Positions 1 through 12,229 of a stretch of 64,000 nucleotides of DNA are shown here, in pieces; within the stretch, counting starts at the first letter, position 1; every line of letters begins with the position of its first letter. The notes under the pieces are model-generated. The model saw nothing but the letters and a program-made list of their open reading frames with translations. It was not told the DNA's origin and searched no databases. Source of the DNA: Paragorgia papillata (lineage: Eukaryota > Cnidaria > Anthozoa > Scleralcyonacea > Coralliidae); contig JAWNZC010000109.1 in the NCBI GenBank assembly GCA_035771165.1, positions 203,501-267,500 on the forward strand, given 5' to 3'. The translations under genes were made by a program, and so were the position numbers.

Positions 1-3000
1 CCATTTTTATCGCGCGCTGTAATTGACATTTTGGGCGCCTCGATTTAAAAGCGAATAACTCTTGAACCAGATCTGGGCCACTTCTAATTTTTCTTGGGTC
101 AGCAAGAAGATAGAATGAGCTTCATTTTGATATATATGAAAGCCGGTTAAAATTAAAAGAAGCCATCGAAATCGTTCCCCCAAGACAATCCCGACGAATT
201 TAATAATAAAGTGTTCTATTTTTATCGCGCGCTGTAATTGACATTTTGGGCGCCTGACTTTAAAAGCGAATAACTCTTGAACCAGATCTGGGCCACTTCT
301 AATTTTTCTTGGGCCACCAAAAAGATAGAATGAGCTTCATTTTGATATATAAGAAAGCCAGTTAAAATTAAAAGAAGCCATCGAAATCTTTCCCCAAGAC
401 AATCCCGACGATTTTAATAATAAAGTGTTCTATTTTTATCGCGCTGTGTAATTGACAGTTTGGGCGTCTCGCTTTAAAAAGCGAATAACTCTTGAACCAA
501 ATCTGGGCCACTTCTATTTTTATCGCGCGCTGTAATTGACATTTTGGGCGCCTCGCTTTAAAAGCGAATAACTCTTGAACCAGATCTGGGTCACTTCTAA
601 TTTTTCTTGGGTCAGCAAGAAGATAGAATGAGCTTCATTTTGATATATATGAAAGCCGGTTAAAATTAAAAGAAGCCATCGAAATTTCCCCCCCAAGGAC
701 TAAGTCGGCAACTACAGTTAATAAAGATTTCTATTTCCGCCGCGCTGTAATTGACAGTTTGGGCTTCTCGTTTTAAAAGAGAATAACTCTTAAACCAGTT
801 CTGGGCCACTTCTAATTTTTCTTGGTCCAGCAGCAAGATAGAATGAGCTTCAATTTGATATATATGAAAGCCGGTTAAAATTAAAAGAAGCCATCGAAAT
901 TTTCCCCCTAAGACCATTCTGACGATTTTAATAATAAAGTGTTCTATTTTTATCGCGCTGTGTAATTTACAGTTTGGGCGTTTCGCTTTAAAGGCGAATA
1001 ACTCTTGAACCAAATCTGGGCCACTTCTAATTTTTCTTGGGCCGGCAAGAAGATAGAATGAGCCTCATTTTGATATATAGGAAAGCCGGTTAAAAATAAC
1101 AGAAGCCATCGAAATTTTCCCCCCAAGGTATAAGTCGGCAACTACAGTTAATAAAGGTTTCTATTTCCGACGCGCTGTAATTGACAGTTTGGGCTTCTCG
1201 TTTTAAAAGCGAATAACTCTTAAACCAGATCTGGGCCACTTCTAATTTTTCCTGGGCCAGCAAGAAGATAGTTTGAGCTTCAATTTGATATATAGGAAAG
1301 CCAGTTCAATTTAAAAGAAGCCCTTGAAATCTTTCCCCCAAGACAATCTCGACGATTTTAATAATAAAGTGTTCTATTTTTATCGCGCTGTGTAATTGAC
1401 AGTTTGGGCGTCTCGCTTTAAAAAGCGAATAACTCTTGAACCAAATGTGGGCCACTTCTATTTTTATCGCGCGCTGTAATTGACATTTTGGGCGCCTCGC
1501 TTTAAAAGCGAATAACTCTTGAACCAGATCTGGGTCACTTCTAATTTTTCTTGGGTGAGCAAGGAGATAGAATGAGCTTCATTTTGATATATATGAAAGC
1601 CGGTTAAAATTAAAAGAAGCCATCGAAATTTTCCCCCTAAGGACTAAGTCGGCAACTACAGTTAATAGAGATTTCTATTTCCGCCGCGCTGTAATTGACA
1701 GTTTGGGCTTCTCGTTTTAAAAGAGAATAACTCTTAAACCAGTTCTGGGCCACTTCTAATTTTTCTTGGGCCAGAAAGACGATAGAATGAGCTTCATTTT
1801 GATATATAGGAAAGCTGGTTAAAGTTAACAGAAGCCATCGAAATGTTTCCCCCAAAGACTATGTCGGCAACTACAATTAATAAATATTTCTATTTCCGGC
1901 GCGATGTAATTGACAGTTTGGGCTTCTTGCTTTAAAAGCGAATAACTCTTGAACCAGATCTGGGCCACTTCTAATTTTTCTTGGGCCAGCAACACGATAG
2001 AATGAGCTTCATTTTGATATATAGGAAAGCCAGTTAAAATTAAAAAAAGCCATCGAAATCTTTCCCGCAAGACCATCCCGACGAATTTAATAATAAAGTG
2101 TTCTATTTTTATCGCGCGCTGTAATTGACATTTTGGGCGCCTCGCTTTAAAAGCGAATAACTCTTGAACCAGATATGGGCCACTTCTAATTGTTCTTGGG
2201 CCAGCAAGAGGATAGAATGAGCTTCATTTTGATATATAGGAAAGCCTATTAAAATTAGAATAAGCCATCGCAATTTTCCAGCCAAGTGAATGTGGTGCTA
2301 CCTTCACAGTTTCGGCGTTTGCGAATAACTCTTAAACCAGATCTGGGCCACTTCTAATTTTTTTGGGCCAGAAAGACGATAGAATGAGCTTCATTTTGAT
2401 ATATAGGAAAGCTGGTTAAAGTTAACAGAAGCCATCGAAATGTTTCCCCCAAATACTATGTCGGCAACTACAATTAATAAAGATTTCTGTTTCCGGCGCG
2501 ATGTAATTGACAGTTTGGGCTTCTTGCTTTAAAAGCGAACAGCTCTTGAGCCAGATCTGGGCCACTTCTATTTTGTCTTGGGCCAGCAAGAAGATAGAAT
2601 GAGCTTCATTTTCGTATATAGGAAAGCCGGTAAAAAATAACAGAATCCATCGAAATTTTTCCCCCAAGGGCTATGTCGGCAACTATACACTTAATAAAGA
2701 TTTCTATTTCCGGTGCGCTGTAATTGACAGTTTGGGCGTTTCGCTTTAAAAGCGAATAACTCTTGAACCAGATATGGGCCACTTCTAATTTTTCTTGGGC
2801 CAGCAAAAAGATAGAATGAACTTCAATTTGATATATAGGAAAGCCAGTTAAAATTAAAAGAAGCCAATGAAATCTTTCCCCAAGACAATCCCGACGAATT
2901 TAATAATAAAGTGTTCTATTTTTATCGCGCGCTGTAATTGACATTTTGGGCGCCTCACTTTAAAAGCGAATAACTCTTGAACCAGATCTGGGCCACTTCT

Positions 3001-4900
3001 AATTTTTCTTGGGTCAGCAAGAAGATAGAATGAGCTTCATTTTGATATATATGAAAGCCGCTTAAAATTAAAAGAAGCCATCGAAATCGTTCTCCCAAGA
3101 CAATCCCGACGAATTTAATAATAAAGTGTTCTATTTTTATCGCGCGCTGTAATTGACATTTTGGGCGCCTCACTTTAAAAGCGAATAACTCTTGAACCAG
3201 ATCTGGGCCACTTCTAATTTTTCTTGGGCCACCAAAAAGATAGAATGAGCTTCATTTTGATATATAAGAAAGCCAGTTAAAATTAAAAGAAGCCATCGAA
3301 ATCTTTCCCCAAGACAATCCCGACGATTTTAATAATAAAGTGTTCTATTTTTATCGCGCTGTGTAATTGACAGTTTGGGCGTCTCGCTTTAAAAAGCGAA
3401 TAACTCTTGAACCAAATCTGGGCCACTTCTATTTTTATCGCGCGCTGTAATTGACATTTTGGGCGCCTCGCTTTAAAAGCGAATAACTCTTGAACCAGAT
3501 CTGGGCCACTTCTAATTTTTCTTGGGCCAGCAAGAAGATAGAATGAGCTTCATTTTGATATATATGAAAGCCGGTTAAAATTAAAAGAAGCCATCGAAAT
3601 TTCCCCCCCAAGGACTAAGTCGGCAACTACAGTTAATAAAGATTTCTATTTCCGGGCGCTGTAATTGACAGTTTGGGCTTCTCGTTTTAAAAGCGAATAA
3701 CTCTTAAACCAGATCTGGGCCACTTCTAATTTTTCTTGGTCCAGCAGCAAGATAGAATGAGCTTCCATTTGATATATATGAAAGCCGGTTAAAATTAAAA
3801 GAAGCCATCGAAATTTTCCCCCTAAGACCATCCTGACGATTTTAATAATAAAGTGTTCTATTTTTATCGCGCTGTGTAATTTACAGTTTGGGCGTTTCGC
3901 TTTAAAGGCGAATAACTCTTGAACCAAATCTGGGCCACTTCTAATTTTTCTTGGGCCGGCAAGAAGATAGAATGAGCCTCATTTTGATATATAGGAAAGC
4001 CGGTTAAAAATAACAGAAGCCATCGAAATTTTCCCCCCAAGGTATAAGTCGGCAACTACAGTTAATAAAGGTTTCTATTTCCGACGCGCTGTAATTGACA
4101 GTTTGGGCTTCTCGTTTTAAAAGCGAATAACTCTTGAACCAGATCTGGGCCACTTCTAATTTTTCTTGGGCCAGCAAAAAGATAGAATGAACTTCAATTT
4201 GATATATAGGAAAGCCAGTTAAAATTAAAAGAAGCCATCGAAATCTTTCCCCAAGACAATCCCGACGATTTTAATAATAAAGTGTTCTATTTTTATCGCG
4301 CTGTGTAATTGACAGTTTGGGCGTCTCGCTTTAAAAAGCGAATAACTCTTGAACCAAATCTGGGCCACTTCTATTTTTATCGCGCGCTGTAATTGACATT
4401 TTGGGCGCCTCGCTTTAAAAGCGAATAACTCTTGAACCAGATCTGGGTCACTTCTAATTTTTCTTGGGTGAGCAAGGAGATAGAATGAGCTTCATTTTGA
4501 TATATATGAAAGCCGGTTAAAATTAAAAGAAGCCATCGAAATTTTCCCCCCAAGGACTAAGTCGGCAACTACAGTTAATAAAGATTTCTATTTCCGCAGC
4601 GCTGTAATTGACAGTTTGGGCTTCTCGTTTTAAAAGAGAATAACTCTTAAACCAGTTCTGGGCCACTTCTAATTTTTCTTGGTCCAGCAGGAAGATAGAA
4701 TGAGCTTCAATTTGATATATATGAAAGCCGGTTAAAATTAAAAGAAGCCATCGAAATTTTCCCCCTAAGACCATCCTGACGATTTTAATAATAAAGTGTT
4801 CTATTTTTATCGCGCTGTGTAATTTACAGTTTGGGCGTTTCGCTTTAAAAGCGAATAACTCTTGAACCAAATCTGGGCCACTTCTAATTTTTCTTGGGCC
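1..4900. repeat. Satellite sub-block with recurring truncated unit (~943 bp and ~2,915 bp periods)
   Basis: The left end of the array contains four copies of the same truncated unit, in which 'ccacttcta' runs straight into 'tttttatcgcgcg' and about half a unit is missing. The junctions lie near 511, 1,455, 3,426 and 4,368. Spacings are about 944, 1,971 and 942 bp. The whole stretch from about 1 to 1,400 matches about 2,916 to 4,310. The identical junction shows one deletion event later multiplied with its neighbours. A different deletion-bearing unit lies near 2,279-2,320. Confidence 0.8.
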
Positions 4901-7318
4901 GGCAAGAAGATAGAATGAGCCTCATTTTGATATATAGGAAAGCTGGTTAAAGTTAACAGAAGCCATCGAAATGTTTCCCCCAAATACTAAGTCGGCAACT
5001 ACAATTAATAAAGATTTCTATTTCCGGCGCGATGTAATTGACAGTTTGGGCTTCTCGCTTTAAAAGCGAATAACTCTTGAACCAGATCTGGGCCACTTCT
5101 AATTTTTCTTGGGCCAGCAAGAAGATAGAATGAGCTTCATTTTCGTATATAGGAAAGCCGGTTAAAAATAACAGAAGCCATCGAAATTTTTCCCCCAAGG
5201 ACTATGTCGGCAACTATACACTTAATAAAGATTTCTATTTCCGGTGCGCGGTAATTGACAGTTTGGGCGTTTCGCTTCAAAAGCGAATAACTCTTGAACC
5301 AGATCTGGGCCACTTCTAATTTTTCTTGGGTCAGCAATAAGATAGAATGAGCTTCAATTTGATATATAGGAAAGGCAGTTAAAATTAAAAGAAGCCATCG
5401 AAATCTTTCCCCAAGACAATCCCGACGATTTTAATAATAAAGTGTTCTATTTTTATCGCGCGCTGTAATTGACATTTTGGGCGCCTTGCTTTAAAAGCGA
5501 ATAACTCTTGAACCAGATCTGGGCCACTTCTAATTTTTCTTGGGCCAGCAAGAAGATAGAATGAGCTTCATTTTGATATATATGAAAGCCGGTTAAAATT
5601 AAAAGAAGCCATCGAAATCGTTCCCCCAAGACAATCCCGACGAATTTAATAATAAAGTGTTCTATTTTTATCGCGCGCTGTAATTGACATTTTGGGCGCC
5701 TCGCTTTAAAAGCGAATAACTCTTGAACCAGATCTGGGCCACTTCTAATTTTTCTTGGGCCAGCAAAAAGATAGAATGAACTTCAATTTGATATATAGGA
5801 AAGCCAGTTAAAATTAAAAGAAGCCATCGAAATTTCCCCCCCAAGGACTAAGTCGCCAACTACAGTTAATAAAGATTTCTATTTCCGGCGCGCTGTAATT
5901 GACAGTTTGGGCTTCTCGTTTTAAAAGCGAATAACTCTTAAACCAGATCTGGGCCACTTCTAATTTTTCTTGGTCCAGCAGGAAGATAGAATGAGCTTCA
6001 ATTTGATATATATGAAAGCCGGTTAAAATTAAAAGAAACCATCGAAATTTTCCCCCTAAGACCATCCTGACGATTTTAATAATAAAGTGTTCTATTTTTA
6101 TCGCGCTGTGTAATTTACAGTTTGGGCTATTTGCTTTAAAAGTGAATAACTCTTGAACCAGATCTGGGCCACTTCTAATTTTTTTTGGGCCAGCAAGAAG
6201 ATAGAATGAGCTTCAATTTGATATATACGAAAGCCAGTTAAAATTAAAAGAAGCCATCGAAATCGTTCCCCCAAGACAATCCCAACGAATTTAATAATAA
6301 AGTGTTCTATTTTTATCGCGCGCTGTAATTGACATTTTGGGCGCCTCGCTTTAAAAGCGAATAAATCTTGAACCAGATCTGGGCCACTTCTAATTTTTCT
6401 TGGGTCAGCAAGAAGATAGAATGAGCTTCATTTTGATGTATATGAAAGCCAGTTAAAATTAAAAGAAGCCATCGAAATTTTCCCCCTAAGACCATCCTGA
6501 CGATTTTAATAATAAAGTGTTCTATTTTTATCGCGCTGTGTAATTTACAGTTTGGGCTATTCGCTTTAAAAGCGAATAACTCTTGAACCAGATCTGGGCC
6601 ACTTCTAATTTTTCTTGGGCCAGCAAGAAGATAGAATGAGCTTCAATTTGATATATACGAAAGCCAGTTAAAATTAAAAGAAGCCATCGAAATCGTTCCC
6701 CCAAGACAATCCCAACGAATTTAATAATAAAGTGTTCTATTTTTATCGCGCGCTGTAATTGACATTTTGGGCGCCTCGCTTTAAAAGCGAATAAATCTTG
6801 AACCAGATCTGGGCCACTTCTAATTTTTCTTGGGTCAGCAAGAAGATAGAATGAGCTTCAATTTGATATATAGGAAAGGCAGTTAAAATTAAAAGAAGCC
6901 ATCGAAATCGTTCCCCCAAGACAATCCCAACGAATTTAATAATAAAGTGTTCTATTTTTATCGCGCGCTGTAATTGACATTTTGGGCGCCTCGCTTTAAA
7001 AGCGAATAAATCTTGAACCAGATCTGGGCCACTTCTAATTTTTCTTGGGTCAGCAAGAAGATAGAATGAGATTCAATTTGATATATAGGAAAGGCAGTTA
7101 AAATTAAAAGAAGCCATCGAAATCGTTCCCCCAAGACAATCCCAACGAATTTAATAATAAAGTGTTCTATTTTTATCGCGCGCTGTAATTGACATTTTGG
7201 GCGCCTCGCTTTAAAAGCGAATAAATCTTGAACCAGATCTGGGCCACTTCTAATTTTTCTTGGGTCAGCAAGAAGATAGAATGAGCTTCATTTTGATGTA
7301 TATGAAAGCCAGTTAAAA

Positions 7319-8960
7319 TTAAAAGAAGCCATCGAAATTTCCCCCCCAAGGACTAAGTCGCCAACTACAGTTAATAAAGATTTCTATTTCCGGCGCGCTG
7401 TAATTGACAGTTTGGGCTTCTCGTTTTAAAAGCGAATAACTCTTAAACCAGATCTGGGCCACTTCTAATTTTTCTTGGTCCAGCAGGAAGATAGAATGAG
7501 CTTCAATTTGATATATATGAAAGCCGGTTAAAATTAAAAGAAGCCATCGAAATTTTCCCCCTAAGACCATCCTGACGATTTTAATAATAAAGTGTTCTAT
7601 TTTTATCGCGCTGTGTAATTTACAGTTTGGGCTATTCGCTTTAAAAGCGAATAACTCTTGAACCAGATCTGGGCCACTTCTAATTTTTCTTGGGCCAGCA
7701 AGAAGATAGAATGAGCTTCAATTTGATATATACGAAAGCCAGTTAAAATTAAAAGAAGCCATCGAAATCGTTCCCCCAAGACAATCCCAACGAATTTAAT
7801 AATAAAGTGTTCTATTTTTATCGCGCGCTGTAATTGACATTTTGGGCGCCTCGCTTTAAAAGCGAATAAATCTTGAACCAGATCTGGGCCACTTCTAATT
7901 TTTCTTGGGTCAGCAAGAAGATAGAATGAGCTTCATTTTGATGTATATGAAAGCCAGTTAAAATTAAAAGAAGCCATCGAAATTTCCCCCCCAAGGACTA
8001 AGTCGCCAACTACAGTTAATAAAGATTTCTATTTCCGGCGCGCTGTAATTGACAGTTTGGGCTTCTCGTTTTAAAAGCGAATAACTCTTAAACCAGATCT
8101 GGGCCACTTCTAATTTTTCTTGGTCCAGCAGGAAGATAGAATGAGCTTCAATTTGATATATATGAAAGCCGGTTAAAATTAAAAGAAGCCATCGAAATTT
8201 TCCCCCTAAGACCATCCTGACGATTTTAATAATAAAGTGTTCTATTTTTATCGCGCTGTGTAATTTACAGTTTGGGCTATTCGCTTTAAAAGTGAATAAC
8301 TCTTGAACCAGATCTGGGCCACTTCTAATTTTTTTTGGGCCAGCAAGAAGATAGAATGAGCTTCAATTTGATATATACGAAAGCCAGTTAAAATTAAAAG
8401 AAGCCATCGAAATCGTTCCCCCAAGACAATCCCAACGAATTTAATAATAAAGTGTTCTATTTTTATCGCGCGCTGTAATTGACATTTTGGGCGCCTCGCT
8501 TTAAAAGCGAATAAATCTTGAACCAGATCTGGGCCACTTCTAATTTTTCTTGGGTCAGCAAGAAGATAGAATGAGCTTCATTTTGATGTATATGAAAGCC
8601 AGTTAAAATTAAAAGAAGCCATCGAAATTTCCCCCCCAAGGACTAAGTCGCCAACTACAGTTAATAAAGATTTCTATTTCCGGCGCGCTGTAATTGAAAG
8701 TTTGGGCTTCTCGTTTTAAAAGCGAATAACTCTTAAACCAGATCTGGGCCACTTCAAATTTTTCTTGGTCCAGCAGGAAGATAGAATGAGCTTCAATTTG
8801 ATATATATGAAAGCCGGTTAAAATTAAAAGAAGCCATCGAAATTTTCTTCCTAAGACCATCCTGACGATTTTAATAATAAAGTGTTCTATTTTTATCGCG
8901 CTGTGTAATTTACAGTTTGGGCTATTCGCTTTAAAAGTGAATAACTCTTGAACCAGATCT
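7319..8960. repeat. 645-bp A-B-C trimer higher-order repeat
   Basis: Within this block the same three-unit pattern recurs with starts at 7,319, 7,964 and 8,609, an exact 645-bp step (3 x 215). The copies look nearly identical by eye; the third differs at scattered bases, including a C-to-A near 8,698 and 'ttcttcc' for 'ttccccc' near 8,846. Related but less regular copies flank it at 5,814 and 9,462. Units just to the left (about 6,690-7,130) are instead a run of class A monomers. Confidence 0.8.
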
Positions 8961-11900
8961 GGGCCACTTCTAATTTTTCTTGGGCCAGCAAGAAGATAGA
9001 ATGAGCTTCAATTTGATATATAGGAAAGGCAGTTAAAATTAAAAGAAGCCATCGAAATCGTTCCCCCAAGACAATCCCAACGAATTTAATAATAAAGTGT
9101 TCTATTTTTATCGCGCGCTGTAATTGACATTTTGGGCGCCTCGCTTTAAAAGCGAATAAATCTTAAACCAGATCTGGGCCACTTCTAATTTTTCTTGGGC
9201 CTGCAAGAAGATAGAATGAGCTTCAATTTGATATATAGGAAAGGCAGTTAAAATTAAAAGAAGCCATCGAAATCTTTCCGCAAGACAATCCCGACGATTT
9301 TAATAATAAAGTGTTCTATTTTTATCGCGCTGTGTAAGTTACAGTTTGGGCGTTTCGCTTTAAAAGCGAATAACTCTTGAACCAAATCTGGGCCACTTCT
9401 AATTTTTCTTGGGTCAGCAAGAAGATAGAATGAGGTTCATTTTGATATATAGGAAAGCCGGTTAAAAATAACAGAAGCCATCGAAATTTCCCCCCCAAGG
9501 ACTAAGTCGCCAACTACAGTTAATAAATATTTCTATTTCCGGCGCGCTGTAATTGACAGTTTGGGCTTCTCGTTTTAAAAGCGAATAACTCTTAAACCAG
9601 ATCTGGGCCACTTCTAATTTTTCTTGGTCCAGCAGGAAGATAGAATGAGCTTCAATTTGATATATATGAAAGCCGGTTAAAATTAAAAGAAGCCATCGAA
9701 ATTTTCCCCCTAAGACCATCCTGACGATTTTAATAATAAAGTGTTCTATTTTTATCGCGCTGTGTAATTTACAGTTTGGGCTATTCGCTTTAAAAGTGAA
9801 TAACTCTTGAACCAGATCTGGGCCACTTCTAATTTTTCTTGGGCCAGCAAGAAGATAGAATGAGCTTCAATTTGATATATACGAAAGCCAGTTAAAATTA
9901 AAAGAAGCCATCGAAATCGTTCCCCCAAGACAATCCCAACGAATTTAATAATAAAGTGTTCTATTTTTATCGCGCGCTGTAATTGACATTTTGGGCGCCT
10001 CGCTTTAAAAGCGAATAAATCTTGAACCAGATCTGGGCCACTTCTAATTTTTCTTGGGCCAGCAAGAAGATAGAATGAGCTTCATTTTGATGTATATGAA
10101 AGCCAGTTAAAATTAAAAGAAGCCATCGAAATTTTCTTCCTAAGACCATCCTGACGATTTTAATAATAAAGTGTTCTATTTTTATCGCGCTGTGTAATTT
10201 ACAGTTTGGGCTATTCGCTTTAAAAGTGAATAACTCTTGAACCAGATCTGGGCCACTTCTAATTTTTCTTGGGCCAGCAAGAAGATAGAATGAGATTCAA
10301 TTTGATATATAGGAAAGGCAGTTAAAATTAAAAGAAGCCATCGAAATCGTTCCCCCAAGACAATCCCAACGAATTTAATAATAAAGTGTTCTATTTTTAT
10401 CGCGCGCTGTAATTGACATTTTGGGCGCCTCGCTTTAAAAGCGAATAAATCTTGAACCAGATCTGGGCCACTTCTAATTTTTCTTGGGTCAGCAAGAAGA
10501 TAGAATGAGCTTCATTTTGATGTATATGAAAGCCAGTTAAAATTAAAAGAAGCCATCGAAATTTCCCCCCAAGGACTAAGTCGCCAACTACAGTTAATAA
10601 AGATTTCTATTTCCGGCGCGCTGTAATTGACAGTTTGGGCTTCTCGTTTTAAAAGCGAATAACTCTTAAACCAGATCTGGGCCACTTCTAATTTTTCTTG
10701 GTCCAGCAGGAAGATAGAATGAGCTTCAATTTGATATATATGAAAGCCGGTTAAAATTAAAAGAAGCCATCGAAATTTTCCCCCCAAGGACTAAGTCGGC
10801 AACTACAGTTAATAAAGATTTCTATTTCCGGCGCGCTGTAATTGACAGTTTGGGCTTCTCGTTTTAAAAGCGAATAACTCTTAAACCAGATCTGGGCCAC
10901 TTCTAATTTTTCTTGGGCCAGCAAGAAGATAGAATGAGCTTCAATTTGATATATACGAAAGCCAGTTAAAATTAAAACAAGCCATCGAAATCGTTCCCCC
11001 AAGACAATCCCAACGAATTTAATAATAAAGTGTTCTATTTTTATCGCGCGCTGTAATTGACATTTTGGGCGCCTCGCTTTAAAAGCGAATAACTCTTGAA
11101 CCAGATCTGGGCCACTTCTAATTTTTCTTGGGCCAGCAAGAAGATAGAATGAGCTTCATTTTGATGTATATGAAAGCCAGTTAAAATTAAAAGAAAGCAT
11201 CGAAATTTTCCCCCCAATGACTAAGTCGCCAACTACAGTTAATAAAGATTTCTATTTCCGGCGCGCTGTAATTGACAGTTTGGGCTTCTCGTTTTAAAAG
11301 CGAATAACTCTTATACCAGATCTGGGCCACTTCTAATTTTTCTTGGTCCAGCAAGAAGATAGAATGAGCTTCATTTTGATGTATATGAAAGCCAGTTAAA
11401 ATTAAAAGAAAGCATCGAAATTTTCCCCCCAATGACTAAGTCGCCAACTACAGTTAATAAAGATTTCTATTTCCGGCGCGCTGTAATTGACTGTTTGGGC
11501 TTCTCGTTTTAAAAGCGAATAACTCTTAAACCAGATCTGGGCCACTTCTAATTTTTCTTGGTCCAGCAGGAAGATAGAATGAGCTTCAATTTGATATATA
11601 GGAAAGGCAGTTAAAATTAAAAGAAGCCATCGAAATCTTTCCCCAAGACAATCCCGACGATTTTAATAATAAAGTGTTCTATTTTTATCGCGCTGTGTAA
11701 TTTACAGTTTGGGCGTTTCGCTTTAAAAGCGAATAACTCTTGAACCAAATCTGGGCCACTTCTAATTTTTCTTGGGCCAGCAAGAAGATAGAATGAGGTT
11801 TATTTTGATATATAGGAAAGCCGGTTAAAAATAACAGAAGCCATCGAAATTTCCCCGCCAAGGACTAAGTCGGCAACTACAGTTAATAAAGATTTCTATT

Positions 11901-12229
11901 TCCGGCGCGCTGTAATCGACAGTTTGGGCTTCTCGTTTTAAAAGCGAATAACTCTTAAACCAGATCTGGGCCACTTCTAATTTTTCTTGGGCCTGCAAGA
12001 AGATAGAATGAGCTTCAATTTGATATATAGGAAAGGCAGTTAAAATTAAAAGAAGCCATCGAAATCTTTCCGCAAGACAATCTCTATTTTTATCGCGCTG
12101 TGTAAGTTACAGTTTGGGCGTTTCGCTTTAAAAGCGAATAACTCTTGAACCAAATCTGGGCCACTTCTAATTTTTCTTGGGCCAGCAAGAAGATAGAATG
12201 AGGTTCATTTTGATATATAGGAAAGCCGG

